A stretch of DNA of 64,000 nt, taken from assembly GCF_001865995.1 (NCBI RefSeq), contig NZ_MLQQ01000002.1:1-64000 (forward strand), in the 5' to 3' direction. The notes under the pieces are model-generated. The model did not search any database. It saw nothing but the letters and a program-made list of their open reading frames with translations, and was not told where the DNA came from. The translations under genes and the position numbers were made by a program. This DNA comes from Anaerobacillus arseniciselenatis (GTDB lineage: Bacteria > Bacillota > Bacilli > Bacillales > Anaerobacillaceae). Shown here in pieces: positions 26,889 through 34,391 of this stretch (the first letter of the stretch is position 1; each line of letters begins with the position of its first letter).

Positions 26889-27644
26889 ATGGAATACACG
26901 ATACAGAAGCTGGCTCAACTTGCAGGAGTCAGTACGAGAACACTTCGGTATTATGATGAAATCGAGATTCTTAAGCCAGCAAGAATTAACTCTTCAGGAT
27001 ATCGAATTTATGGTCAGGTAGAAGTGGACCGATTACAGCAAATTTTGTTTTATAAAGAGTTAGGGGTAAGTCTTGAAATGATTAAAAAAATCATGACTTC
27101 TCCTTCATATGACGAAAACCAAGCCCTAAAGGATCACCGTGAACAACTTCTGGGAAAAAGGAAGCAGTTAGACGTTCTGATTACCAATGTAGAAAAAACA
27201 ATTGGTTCAATGGAAGGGAGAATCAAGATGACAGATCATGAGAAATTTGAAGGTTTTAAGCAGCAATTGATTGATGAAAACGAGGCGAAATACGGAAAAG
27301 AAATTCGTGAAAAATATGGTGAAGCTGAGGTGACCCGTTCAAATGAAAAACTTAAGAATATGAAAAAAGATGAACATGAAGAGGTTAGCCGTCTAGCGAA
27401 TGAAGTCCAGGAGACTCTTGAAGAAGCATTTAAAACTGGAGACCCATCGAGCAATCTTGCACAAAAAACGGCAGAGTTGCATAAGAAGTGGCTTATGTAT
27501 TATTGGGATGAGTACAACAAGGATGCTCATGCCGGTCTTGCCGAAATGTATGTAGCTGATGAACGGTTTAAGAAGTATTATGAAAAGAAGCCAGGGATGA
27601 CGGAATTTCTGAGAGACGCGATTTTAATCTATACGAGTAACTAA
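26889..27644 (+). CDS. MerR family activator with TipAS antibiotic-binding domain (Mta-like), 251 aa
   Basis: ATG at 26889 follows GGGAGGTGA. The MerR helix-turn-helix is YTIQKLAQLAGVSTRTLRYY with DEIEILKPARINSSGYRIY, a coiled-coil linker follows (about 75-115), and the C-terminal half (about 140-250) is a TipAS domain. TipAS proteins bind thiopeptides or other drugs and switch on transporter genes, as Mta does in B. subtilis. No transporter is adjacent; the macrolide kinase gene follows 670 bp later. Confidence 0.85.
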   Translation: MEYTIQKLAQLAGVSTRTLRYYDEIEILKPARINSSGYRIYGQVEVDRLQQILFYKELGVSLEMIKKIMTSPSYDENQALKDHREQLLGKRKQLDVLITNVEKTIGSMEGRIKMTDHEKFEGFKQQLIDENEAKYGKEIREKYGEAEVTRSNEKLKNMKKDEHEEVSRLANEVQETLEEAFKTGDPSSNLAQKTAELHKKWLMYYWDEYNKDAHAGLAEMYVADERFKKYYEKKPGMTEFLRDAILIYTSN

Positions 27645-27671
27645 AAGCGAAGGACGTTCCCTTGCTTTTTT
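27643..27671 (+). terminator. Intrinsic terminator of the MerR gene
   Basis: AAAAGC and AAGG pair with CCTT and GCTTTT, followed by a T-tract. The hairpin starts in the stop codon. Confidence 0.65.
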
Positions 27672-27788
27672 AGCTTTCTAAACGAAGGTAGCACCATGAC
27701 TGTCACCATGCTTCTCTTGACTTTATTAAAATATCAGGGTAAACTTTATTAGAAATTTACTTTAAATTTTTAGGAGGATTATTAAAAG

Positions 27789-27830
27789 ATGTTACCATCC
27801 AGAATTCGGTTCCGTACTTTGAACAAGTAA
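27789..27830 (+). CDS. Leader peptide of the macrolide kinase operon, 13 aa
   Basis: An AGGAGG site (27772-27777) 11 bp before ATG drives a 13-codon frame: MLPSRIRFRTLNK, then TAA. It strongly resembles the ErmD leader (MTHSMRLRFPTLNQ), sharing the R-x-R block and the TLN end. R-x-R leaders are known to stall ribosomes that carry a macrolide. The gene lies 480 bp upstream of a macrolide phosphotransferase and is followed by three terminator-like hairpins. Function as an antibiotic sensor is inferred. Confidence 0.75.
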   Translation: MLPSRIRFRTLNK

Positions 27831-28107
27831 TTTCATACGTTCAAAGGCTCTGCTTGTGTATGCGGAGTAAACGGGATCAGTCTGCCCTTTTTTAATAATC
27901 CTCATTTTGCATAGAGATATGCGATATGTAGAAAGGCGGATCGTTCTGCCTTTCTTTTTTATACTTGAAAAGTATAAAAAAAATGAGGCTATTCACCATC
28001 GGTATCACCTTCTTTCACAAGAAAAAGTAGGTTTATTTGGTCAGGCGGTTATACGTTATCTATCCGTTTACTCTAAATCACAGGCAGTTGGCCTGTGATT
28101 TTTTATT
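27817..28107 (+). promoter_or_regulatory. Attenuator-like leader of the mph operon
   Basis: Several exclusive structures can be drawn. CTTTGAAC (27817-27824, inside the leader codons) pairs with GTTCAAAG (27839-27846). The latter overlaps the left arm of a first terminator (27843-27893: AAAGGC...GCCCTTTTTT, with an inner CTCTGC/GCGGAG hairpin). A second terminator is GAAAGGC/GCCTTTC-TTTTTT (27930-27960), enclosed by CCTCATTTT/AAAATGAGG (27900-27988). A third is AAATCACAGGC/GCCTGTGATTTTTT (28075-28107). A 63-codon frame across these hairpins is not a gene. Confidence 0.7.
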
Positions 28108-28133
28108 TGGGCAAATAAGGGAGGTAACGAATA

Positions 28134-28301
28134 ATGGAACAATTATGTTTAGAGCTAACGAAAACAGAAGTATCGTATTTAGATAAGGTTGTATTAGATA
28201 TTGATAAGTTATCAGTTTATCAATTTGATCGAATGTTTATTGATCGTGTCGCTGATGTTATCTATTGTATTGAAGAGAAGCAATTAAAATATAGAAAGTA
28301 G
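28134..28301 (+). CDS. Small conserved-looking protein upstream of mph, 55 aa
   Basis: AAGGGAGGT precedes the ATG by 7 bp. The peptide (ELTKTEVSYLDKVVLDIDKL, then YQFDRMFIDRVADVIYCIEE) is acidic and helical without membrane segments. It lies between the last attenuator hairpin and the macrolide kinase gene, 11 bp from the latter, so it is co-transcribed. No family recognised. Confidence 0.6.
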   Translation: MEQLCLELTKTEVSYLDKVVLDIDKLSVYQFDRMFIDRVADVIYCIEEKQLKYRK

Positions 28302-28312
28302 GGTTATTAACG

Positions 28313-29218
28313 ATGAATAAAAAAGTAAAAGAAATTAAAGAGATTGCAAAGAAAAATGGCATTTTTATTGAGGAAGATTCTATCAAAATTAACGAATCTG
28401 GTTTGGACTTTCAAGTCGTTCATGCCGTTGATCGAGATGGCGTTCAATGGATACTCCGATTACCAAGAAGAGAAGATTCGATGACGAAAACTGATGTCGA
28501 AAAGAAAGTACTGCATACTGTGAATCTCCATGTTTCATTTGAAGTGCCTGTATGGTCGGTGTATACAGATGATTTAATTGCCTATAAGCAATTATCGGGT
28601 ATTCCAGCAGGAACGGTTGATCCTGCAATTCAAAACTACATTTGGGAGATTGATGTAAACAATGTTCCGGCAAGCTACCTCAACTCGCTAGGCAAGGTGT
28701 TAGCTGAACTGCATCAAGTTCCCAAGGAATCATTGATCAACATACCAGGATTTAATGTACAAACTGCGGATGAAGCAAAAGTTGCAATGAAAAAGCGAAT
28801 GAATGCGGTAAAAGAAAAGTATGGTGTTAGTGATGCATTATGGGCAAGATGGCAAGCGTGGATGGACAATGACAAAATGTGGCCGACGCATACCGGGCTG
28901 ATTCACGGTGATGTCCATGCTGGACATACATTGATCAATGAACAAGCAGAAGTGACTGGATTAATCGATTGGACAGAAGTTGCTGTAACAGATGTCTCAA
29001 AAGATTTTGTCGGACCTTATATGGTGTTCGGTGAAGAGGCGTTAGAACAAATTATTGCGTCCTATGAAGCAGCTGGTGGAGTCACATGGCCACTTATGAA
29101 AGAGCATATTATTGAATTTCAAGCCACTTCTGCAATTGATATTGCAGAATTTGCGGAAGCCTCTGGATTACAAGAATATGAAGAAATGGCTAAAGAAAGT
29201 TTAGGTATGGAAGTATAG
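28313..29218 (+). CDS. mph: Macrolide 2'-phosphotransferase (Mph family), 301 aa
   Basis: An aminoglycoside-phosphotransferase-fold kinase of the macrolide group. GLDFQVVHAVDRDGVQWILRLPRRED is the nucleotide-binding N lobe typical of Mph enzymes, the catalytic loop is LIHGDVHAGHTL (about 199-210) and the metal-binding segment is GLIDWTEVAVTD. Length fits the family (about 300 aa). It inactivates macrolides by phosphorylating the desosamine 2'-OH with GTP. Regulation by the upstream leader peptide and terminators is likely. A strong terminator follows. Confidence 0.88.
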   Translation: MNKKVKEIKEIAKKNGIFIEEDSIKINESGLDFQVVHAVDRDGVQWILRLPRREDSMTKTDVEKKVLHTVNLHVSFEVPVWSVYTDDLIAYKQLSGIPAGTVDPAIQNYIWEIDVNNVPASYLNSLGKVLAELHQVPKESLINIPGFNVQTADEAKVAMKKRMNAVKEKYGVSDALWARWQAWMDNDKMWPTHTGLIHGDVHAGHTLINEQAEVTGLIDWTEVAVTDVSKDFVGPYMVFGEEALEQIIASYEAAGGVTWPLMKEHIIEFQATSAIDIAEFAEASGLQEYEEMAKESLGMEV

Positions 29219-29314
29219 AAACAACTACAGCAAAAACAAATGCGCAAAAAGGGTACCATAATATGGTGACAAATTCCGCTACCTATCGCAAACATTAAAA
29301 TGTAGATTATTTTG

Positions 29315-29350
29315 ACTAACAAATTGCAACCAATTTGTTAGTATTTTTTT
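29315..29350 (+). terminator. Intrinsic terminator of the mph operon
   Basis: ACTAACAAATTG (29315-29326) pairs perfectly with CAATTTGTTAGT (29331-29342), loop CAAC, then T7. Confidence 0.88.
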
Positions 29351-29432
29351 GCTGTTAGATAAAAGTTTTATACTTTTATCTTGTACTGCTATTTGCATAG
29401 AAAAATATTTGATTACAATAGCTATTGTAAGT

Positions 29433-29447
29433 GAGTGAATTTCATAA
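29433..29447 (+). mobile_element. MITE-like element, left end only
   Basis: GAGTGAATTTCATAA matches the left end of the elements at 10022 and 52771 and breaks off at the DUF2200 remnant. Confidence 0.5.
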
Positions 29448-29448
29448 C

Positions 29449-29532
29449 GGTGTGGTCTGCGGTGTCCGAGAAGAAGACATTGAAGAACCCACTATGTAGG
29501 AAATTCGTTATCTGGATAAGCTGGTAGGTGAT
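29449..29532 (+). pseudogene. Remnant of a DUF2200 gene
   Basis: The frame reads [16 protein letters not shown], a TAG stop, then [11 protein letters not shown]. This matches residues about 77-105 of the intact DUF2200 protein encoded at 9485-9835, where Arg stands in place of the stop. The N-terminal three quarters are missing. It abuts a partial MITE end. Confidence 0.8.
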
Positions 29533-29699
29533 ATTTTAGGTTACTTTGTGAAATGTACTTAATGAGGTTGGTTCGAAATGTTTTATAATAGTGAAAAATA
29601 AGGGCCTCAATAATAGCATCAGTCTTTTGGATTGCTCTCTTTTTGCTGCGGGTATGGACGCAAAGACAGAAAAATTTATAAGAAAAACTGTTGAATAAT

Positions 29700-29748
29700 A
29701 TATCGTTTAATGATATATTATATTTAACGATATATCATTAAACGATAT
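29700..29748 (+). promoter_or_regulatory. Palindromic PadR operator
   Basis: ATATCGTTTAATGATATAT (29700-29718) is repeated as its exact reverse complement at 29730-29748. Smaller TATCG/CGATA symmetries lie inside. It is 20 bp upstream of the PadR gene and resembles the site at 32489-32520. Confidence 0.75.
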
Positions 29749-29769
29749 GCTTAGGGAGGTGAGGGAAGG

Positions 29770-30111
29770 ATGGCTAGGAGTGATGCGTTGAAAAGTGGTG
29801 AGTTGACCGATAGTGCCTATTATATTTTGATGTCGTTGCTTGAGGCACGACATGGGTATTTAATTATGAAGTGGATTGAAGAGATAACGGATGGTCAGTT
29901 GTCCGTGGGCCCGGCCTCGCTGTATACGACCTTGAAAAAACTGTTGGATGGAGAATTCATAGAGGAACTGTCGGGTGCGGATGATGGCAAGCGGAAAACG
30001 TATGTGACGACGGAGAAAGGTTTGACCCTGTTGAAAAAAGAGGTGGAACGCCGGCGGGACATGGTTCTACATGCGGAGACAGTGCTTGCAGAATTACAAG
30101 GAGGAGAATAG
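29770..30111 (+). CDS. PadR family transcriptional regulator, 113 aa
   Basis: GELTDSAYYILMSLLEARHGYLI opens the PadR fold, the recognition segment is VGPASLYTTLKKLLDGEFI and the wing is DGKRKTYVTTEKG. AGGGAGGTGAGGG precedes the ATG. It is 2 bp from a DUF2812 gene. The GC content of this pair is visibly higher than that of its neighbours, so the cassette may have a different origin. Confidence 0.88.
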   Translation: MARSDALKSGELTDSAYYILMSLLEARHGYLIMKWIEEITDGQLSVGPASLYTTLKKLLDGEFIEELSGADDGKRKTYVTTEKGLTLLKKEVERRRDMVLHAETVLAELQGGE

Positions 30112-30113
30112 AA

Positions 30114-30650
30114 ATGCGGAAAACAAAGTATGTTTTGAACAGCGGTTTGGCTTTTTCGGAGTCAGGAGATTTAGCGAAATTGAGCAAATTGGCAAAGAAA
30201 GGCTGGTTGTTAGAAGGTATTAGCTATGGCGGTTTTTGTTTTAGGCTTGTACGCACAGAGCCTGCCGATGTAGAGTACAGTCTCGATTACCGTGCAAATG
30301 TCAGCGAGGATTACTTTGAGTTGTTTGAAGCGGCAGGTTGGTCCCATGTCGTGTCGGTGGAAAATATCCATATTTTCCGGGCACCGACTGGTACGAAAGC
30401 GATTTATTCGGATGAAGAAACAATGACGGAAAAGTATGATGAGCAGCGGCGTTTATTTGGGAAGTATGCAGTTTGGGCACTCGTGCCAGTGGTGTTGCTG
30501 TTCTTAGTGCTAATGATTTGGGATGCCGGGAGTGGCGGGGTCTGGTGGAACGTCATGCTTGGTCTATTTATGATAGCAGCGGTTGCGCTCGTTTTTACAG
30601 GCATGCCGTATTTGGCATTTATGTATCGGTTGTGGAAGCTGCAAAAATAG
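30114..30650 (+). CDS. DUF2812 membrane protein, PadR partner, 178 aa
   Basis: The DUF2812 domain covers about 10-105 (LSKLAKKGWLLEGISYGGFC, PADVEYSLDYR, FEAAGWSHVVSVENIHIFRA, IYSDEETMTEKY). Two C-terminal helices follow (about 120-138 and 146-168). AAGGAGGAG precedes the ATG. Same arrangement as at 15033-16567 and 32636-33485. Function unknown. Confidence 0.78.
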   Translation: MRKTKYVLNSGLAFSESGDLAKLSKLAKKGWLLEGISYGGFCFRLVRTEPADVEYSLDYRANVSEDYFELFEAAGWSHVVSVENIHIFRAPTGTKAIYSDEETMTEKYDEQRRLFGKYAVWALVPVVLLFLVLMIWDAGSGGVWWNVMLGLFMIAAVALVFTGMPYLAFMYRLWKLQK

Positions 30651-30884
30651 TGTTTATGACTGAAGGGAGTTTTGGCCAATTGATTTAATGCCAGAGAGTT
30701 TAATAAAAGCCAAAGCAGAATAGTTTTATTTTTAGGTGTTTTTTTCTGGAGAAGGTACTATTGAATGGCAGACTGTGAAATATTTTTGTGAAACAAGAAA
30801 ATTTGGTTGTACTATGAACTTTTTTAACATATTGAAACTTTTTTGACCCTAATTCGTATATTTGTTCAATAGGAGTGAAGTAGG

Positions 30885-31674
30885 TTGCTAATAGTAATTT
30901 CATTGATGTTCCTATCTTTATTAGTACTTGGCTGCTCTACGGGTTCTGAGGAATCAAATTTAGAAGAAGTAAGTGGTGACGTAATAGAACGAATAGTTCA
31001 AGGAGACTATGAAATAGTTTATCAACAAATTTTCACTGAAGATTTGAAAGATTCATTGCCGTTTAATGACTTTAAACAAATGTGGCAAGTACGGGTGGAT
31101 TCGAGTGGGGAATATATTGGTATGGGTTCGTTAGAGGTTTCCCAAAGGGGAGAAACGTATTATGTAGCGAAAACAGAATTAGAATACACCAATCTTATTT
31201 TTCCCGTACGAATGATTTTTAACGGGGACAATCAGTTAGTGAGTATCCATCTGGGGGAGGCGCTCGTCAATTATAATATTCCTGAAACAGTTATCGAAGA
31301 AGAAGTAGTTGTTGGAAAAGGAACAGCATATGAGCTTGGCGGAACATTGACATTACCAAAACAGTTCGAGGAACCGCTGCCTGCTGTTGTTTTGGTACAT
31401 GGTTCTGTTACTAGCTGAATTGGTTAAGCCAGTACTTGTTTTGCAGGGGGAGGATGATTTTCAAGTTTCGATGGAAAAAGACTTTGCAATGTACGACGAA
31501 TTACTGAAAGGTCATGAAAAAGCCACTTTAATTAGTTATCCGGGTTTAAATCATTTATTTATACATTATGATGGAGAGGATAAAGGTACGGTCGCTGAAT
31601 ATCATCACCCTGGTGTAGTTGATGAAAATGTTTTAAACGATGTGGTGAATTGGTTGTTAAAGCATGTACAATAA
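30885..31674 (+). pseudogene. DUF3887/alpha-beta hydrolase lipoprotein gene with internal deletion
   Basis: The first frame (30885-31418) begins with a lipoprotein signal (VLGCSTG) and a DUF3887-like domain, then reaches the start of an alpha/beta hydrolase (LPAVVLVHGS) and stops. A second frame resumes at about 31415 with ELVKPVLVLQGEDDFQVS and PGLNHLF, the Asp and His end of the same hydrolase. The middle, with the nucleophile elbow, is missing. One deletion plus frame change explains this. The intact parent would be about 450 aa. Confidence 0.8.
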
Positions 31675-31764
31675 GAGATTGTGTTCAAATGGGTTAAAAA
31701 CAGCCCATTTGATTAGACTAAATATAGATAAAATTATGTGAATTTGTAACTAGGGGGATTAGGA

Positions 31765-32214
31765 ATGAAGAATGTTTTACTTATTGGCTTTGTTTCTGCT
31801 TTACTCATTCTTACTGGATGTAATGACGGAGAAGAACAAGAAATTGTGGATAAAGATGGTACACAAGAAAACGCTATTGGAGAAACTGATGGTGAGACAG
31901 AAGAGATTGACATGGATGAGGCAATTTCCATTGCTGAGAGCTTTATTGAACATTTATCACAAGGAGAATTTGAGGAGGCGGCAGAGTTTTTTAACGAAAC
32001 AATGGCTGCTGAAATCGGTGCCAAGGAATTAGGAGAAATATGGGTAACACTAGAAAGTCAGATTGGCACATCTGTTGACCAGGATTTCAATTCTACTCAA
32101 GAAGTAGAAGAGTATCTAGTTGTATTAATTAATGGTTTATTTGAAGGGGCAGATGTATTGTTTACGGTCACCATTAGTTCCAATTATCAAATTGCTGGAT
32201 TTTTTGTTCAGTAA
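31765..32214 (+). CDS. DUF3887-like lipoprotein, 149 aa
   Basis: TAGGGGGATTAGG precedes the ATG. Signal peptide and lipobox (LILTGC, Cys about 19) lead to an acidic linker and a DUF3887-like domain (ESFIEHLSQGEFEEAAEFFN, about 60-149). The domain resembles the N-terminal domain of the pseudogene just upstream. Function unknown; membrane-anchored outside the cell. Confidence 0.72.
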   Translation: MKNVLLIGFVSALLILTGCNDGEEQEIVDKDGTQENAIGETDGETEEIDMDEAISIAESFIEHLSQGEFEEAAEFFNETMAAEIGAKELGEIWVTLESQIGTSVDQDFNSTQEVEEYLVVLINGLFEGADVLFTVTISSNYQIAGFFVQ

Positions 32215-32283
32215 AGCAGGGGGGGAGACAGGGCATGGTGCTTCCTTTTAAGCAATCATGTGATAGTGAAACAAAAAAATAGT

Positions 32284-32324
32284 AAAAAGGCTCGGTTTGC
32301 AGATGTGTAAACAGAGCTTTTTTT
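32284..32324 (+). terminator. Intrinsic terminator of the DUF3887 gene
   Basis: AAAAG..CTC.GTTT pairs with AAAC.GAG.CTTTT and a T7 tract follows. Confidence 0.7.
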
Positions 32325-32455
32325 GTTTTTTAATTATGACATATTAAGTTGCAAATACAGAAACAAATTAGTTTCCATTTTCATTTGTAACTTACAATTA
32401 TGCGATAATTACGAAACCAGATAATAATATGGATGCCCTATTATTCTTTTGGTAA

Positions 32456-32520
32456 TTGACTGAATATATCGGGTGCTGATATAATAAGTATATCGTGAGA
32501 CGATATATCGTAAGTCGATA
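32456..32520 (+). promoter_or_regulatory. Promoter and PadR operator
   Basis: TTGACT (32456-32461), an 18-bp spacer and TATAAT (32480-32485) form a sigma-A promoter. Right after it TATATCGT-GAG-ACGATATA (32489-32507) is a perfect palindrome and TATCGTAAGTCGATA a second, weaker one. The operator position blocks promoter clearance, fitting repression by the PadR protein encoded at 32636. Confidence 0.75.
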
Positions 32521-32635
32521 AGGTTAACCATATTTTGTATGACAAAATAATACCTATTTTCCTGATTACTGTGATGTAAAGGGATAAAAAGCGAGTTTTA
32601 CCAACTATACTATCTAATACAAAAAGGAGTTAAAA

Positions 32636-32977
32636 ATGGGGACAAACAAAGACCATATACCTTTAACAGAAGCCATTTACTATATTTTATTGGCGTTACA
32701 TCAGCCAATGCACGGATACGGCATCATACAGTTTGTTAAAGAAATTAGCCAAGGTAGAGTCGAATTAGGACCCGGCACTCTTTATGGCGCCATTAAATCC
32801 TTGTTAGAAAAAGGCTGGATCAAGCCGATCAATCTAAGCAAGGAGAGTAGGCGAAAGGAATACGAAATTACGGAAACTGGCAGAGAAATTGTTGAATTAG
32901 AGCTATCAAGACTGACAGAGCTCGTCACAAATGGAAACAAAATGATAAAAGAGAAGAGGGATGACAGTGAAAATTAG
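32636..32977 (+). CDS. PadR family transcriptional regulator, 113 aa
   Basis: PLTEAIYYILLALHQPMHGYGII starts the fold, with LGPGTLYGAIKSLLEKGWI as recognition segment and ESRRKEYEITETG as wing. AAAAAGGAG precedes the ATG. It overlaps the DUF2812 gene by 17 bp. Nearest relatives in the window are the PadR proteins at 15033 and 29770. Confidence 0.88.
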   Translation: MGTNKDHIPLTEAIYYILLALHQPMHGYGIIQFVKEISQGRVELGPGTLYGAIKSLLEKGWIKPINLSKESRRKEYEITETGREIVELELSRLTELVTNGNKMIKEKRDDSEN

Positions 32978-33485
32978 GAAGGTTTTTTTAAACTTTGAAA
33001 AAGAAGAAAAATGGCTGAATGAAATGGCTGCTAAGGGAATGCATTTTATTGGATATACCTTTTGTACGTACTATTTTGAAAAAGGGGAGCCAGGAGAATA
33101 TAATTATAGGATCCAACTATTAGATCAAGCACCAGACCATTCCGAAGTACAGGAGTATTTGGAGTTCATGAAAGATAGTGGGGTGGAGTGTGTGGCCACG
33201 TATGTACGCTGGGCCTATTTTCGCAAAAAGTCAGAAGAAGGTACGTTTGAAATCTATTCCGATATCGAATCGAAAATAAAGCACTTTAAAAAGATCGCTT
33301 GGTTAATGGGTAGTCTCGCTCTCCTTAATGTTTTCATTGCTTTATTAAATACAATGTTATCAACTATCTCCACTTATAATTTATATTTTTCTTTCATCAG
33401 TTGGCTTACAGTCCTTATCTTACTACCTATTACATTCGGTTATATTAGAAGAATTAAGCAGCTTAGAAGAGAGCAAGAATTTTAG
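32961..33485 (+). CDS. DUF2812 membrane protein, PadR partner, 174 aa
   Basis: The DUF2812 domain spans about 10-100: EEKWLNEMAAKGMHFIGYTF, GEPGEYNYRIQLLD, DSGVECVATYVRWAYFRKKS and the closing EIYSDIESKIKHFKK. Two helices follow (about 112-132 and 140-160). An AGAAGAGGG site lies inside the end of padR. Function unknown; in the third PadR-DUF2812 cassette of the window. Confidence 0.8.
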   Translation: MTVKIRKVFLNFEKEEKWLNEMAAKGMHFIGYTFCTYYFEKGEPGEYNYRIQLLDQAPDHSEVQEYLEFMKDSGVECVATYVRWAYFRKKSEEGTFEIYSDIESKIKHFKKIAWLMGSLALLNVFIALLNTMLSTISTYNLYFSFISWLTVLILLPITFGYIRRIKQLRREQEF

Positions 33486-33487
33486 TA

Positions 33488-33697
33488 TTGAAAAAAGTGT
33501 TTAAAGCTTTTAAAACAAAAGAATGGCCATCAAGTACAGCCTATGGATTTGATCCGACATGGTTGATCATTGCCGCTGCTGCCGCAGCAAATTTCCAGAG
33601 TGCGGAGCAGACCGTTGGTACAAGTGGAAGCACAGGTGGGTTTACTGGGGGAGGAGCAGGTACCTGAGGCGGTGGTGGTGGATCAGGTGCTTTTTAA
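33488..33697 (+). pseudogene. Fragment with glycine-rich tail (DUF2207/TPM-type), interrupted by TGA
   Basis: From TTG 33488 the frame reads [40 protein letters not shown] and a Gly-rich end that stops at TGA 33665-33667, then continues GGGGGSGAF to TAA 33695-33697. A GGG..GAF end is the hallmark of DUF2207/YgcG-type membrane proteins, so this is probably the decayed C terminus of one. Thirty-one bases of it recur in the scar at 4811. Confidence 0.6.
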
Positions 33698-33718
33698 TAG
33701 AGTCGCAATTCAAGGCTT

Positions 33719-33754
33719 AACAGCGCTTTCCTTAAGAATGGAAAGCGCTGTTTT
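33719..33754 (+). terminator. Intrinsic terminator
   Basis: AACAGCGCTTTCC (33719-33731) pairs perfectly with GGAAAGCGCTGTT (33740-33752), followed by TT. It closes the PadR-DUF2812 unit before the next operon. Confidence 0.85.
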
Positions 33755-33847
33755 GATTGAACGGAAAGTAGTAATCCAATAATATCTAAAATAACGAGTC
33801 CCTATTTTTTTATTTTATACTTTGCAATCGGTAATTCAAATGTTATA

Positions 33848-33869
33848 GTGTGTATATAGATATAAACAC
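33848..33869 (+). promoter_or_regulatory. Palindromic operator, YtrA/GntR type
   Basis: GTGTGTATATA and GATATAAACAC form a near-perfect 22-bp palindrome upstream of the first gene of the operon that encodes a YtrA-type GntR protein (35151). Autoregulation is likely. Confidence 0.65.
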
Positions 33870-33894
33870 CATAACACTAGGGGGACATTTACAA

Positions 33895-34377
33895 ATGAAT
33901 TTATTAGATACTTTATGGGCATATATTCTTGTCTTTATACTGGCGGCTGTTCCGTTTTTTGAGGCGTACGGTGTGATTCCACTGGCGATGATTGCTGGTT
34001 TATCTCCAGTACCAGTCATCATTCTAGGTTTAGTGGGGAATATTGTAACGGTTTTATTCGTCATCATTTTTGTTAATAAAATTAAAGAATGGAGACAAAA
34101 GCGAAAAAGTGGAGAAGAAGAGAAGGCACCTGGGAAACGTACACTGCGAGCACAGAAGCTTTGGAAGAAATATGGTTTACCAGGATTAGCATTAATTGGT
34201 CCGTTATTTGTAGGGAGTCATCTAACGGCCTTTATGAGCGTAACATTAGGCGGCACGAAAAAGAAAACAGCTTATTGGATGATTGCAAGTATTGTTATTT
34301 GGAGTATAGTTTTTGTCATCCTAGTTTATTTAGGTATTGATTTCTTCGGTCATGGGGAGCGGAACTTTTTTGAATAA
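33895..34377 (+). CDS. Small multi-drug export family protein, 160 aa
   Basis: ATG at 33895 follows TAGGGGGACA; the start at 33850 lies in the operator. Four or five helices are visible (about 6-28, 30-60, 95-118, 125-150) with the family text FFEAYGVIPLAMIAGL and KYGLPGLALIGPLFVGSHLTA typical of the Sm_multidrug_ex family. The family name comes from weak drug-resistance data; actual substrates are not established. First gene of a four-gene operon. Confidence 0.78.
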   Translation: MNLLDTLWAYILVFILAAVPFFEAYGVIPLAMIAGLSPVPVIILGLVGNIVTVLFVIIFVNKIKEWRQKRKSGEEEKAPGKRTLRAQKLWKKYGLPGLALIGPLFVGSHLTAFMSVTLGGTKKKTAYWMIASIVIWSIVFVILVYLGIDFFGHGERNFFE

Positions 34378-34391
34378 AAGGAGAGATGACG

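Noticed and set aside
27983-28030. Second leader peptide MRLFTIGITFFHKKK
   Set aside because: No ribosome binding site; the ATG lies in the arm of a long stem.
27907-28098. 63-codon frame upstream of mph
   Set aside because: It runs through two terminator hairpins and lacks a ribosome binding site.
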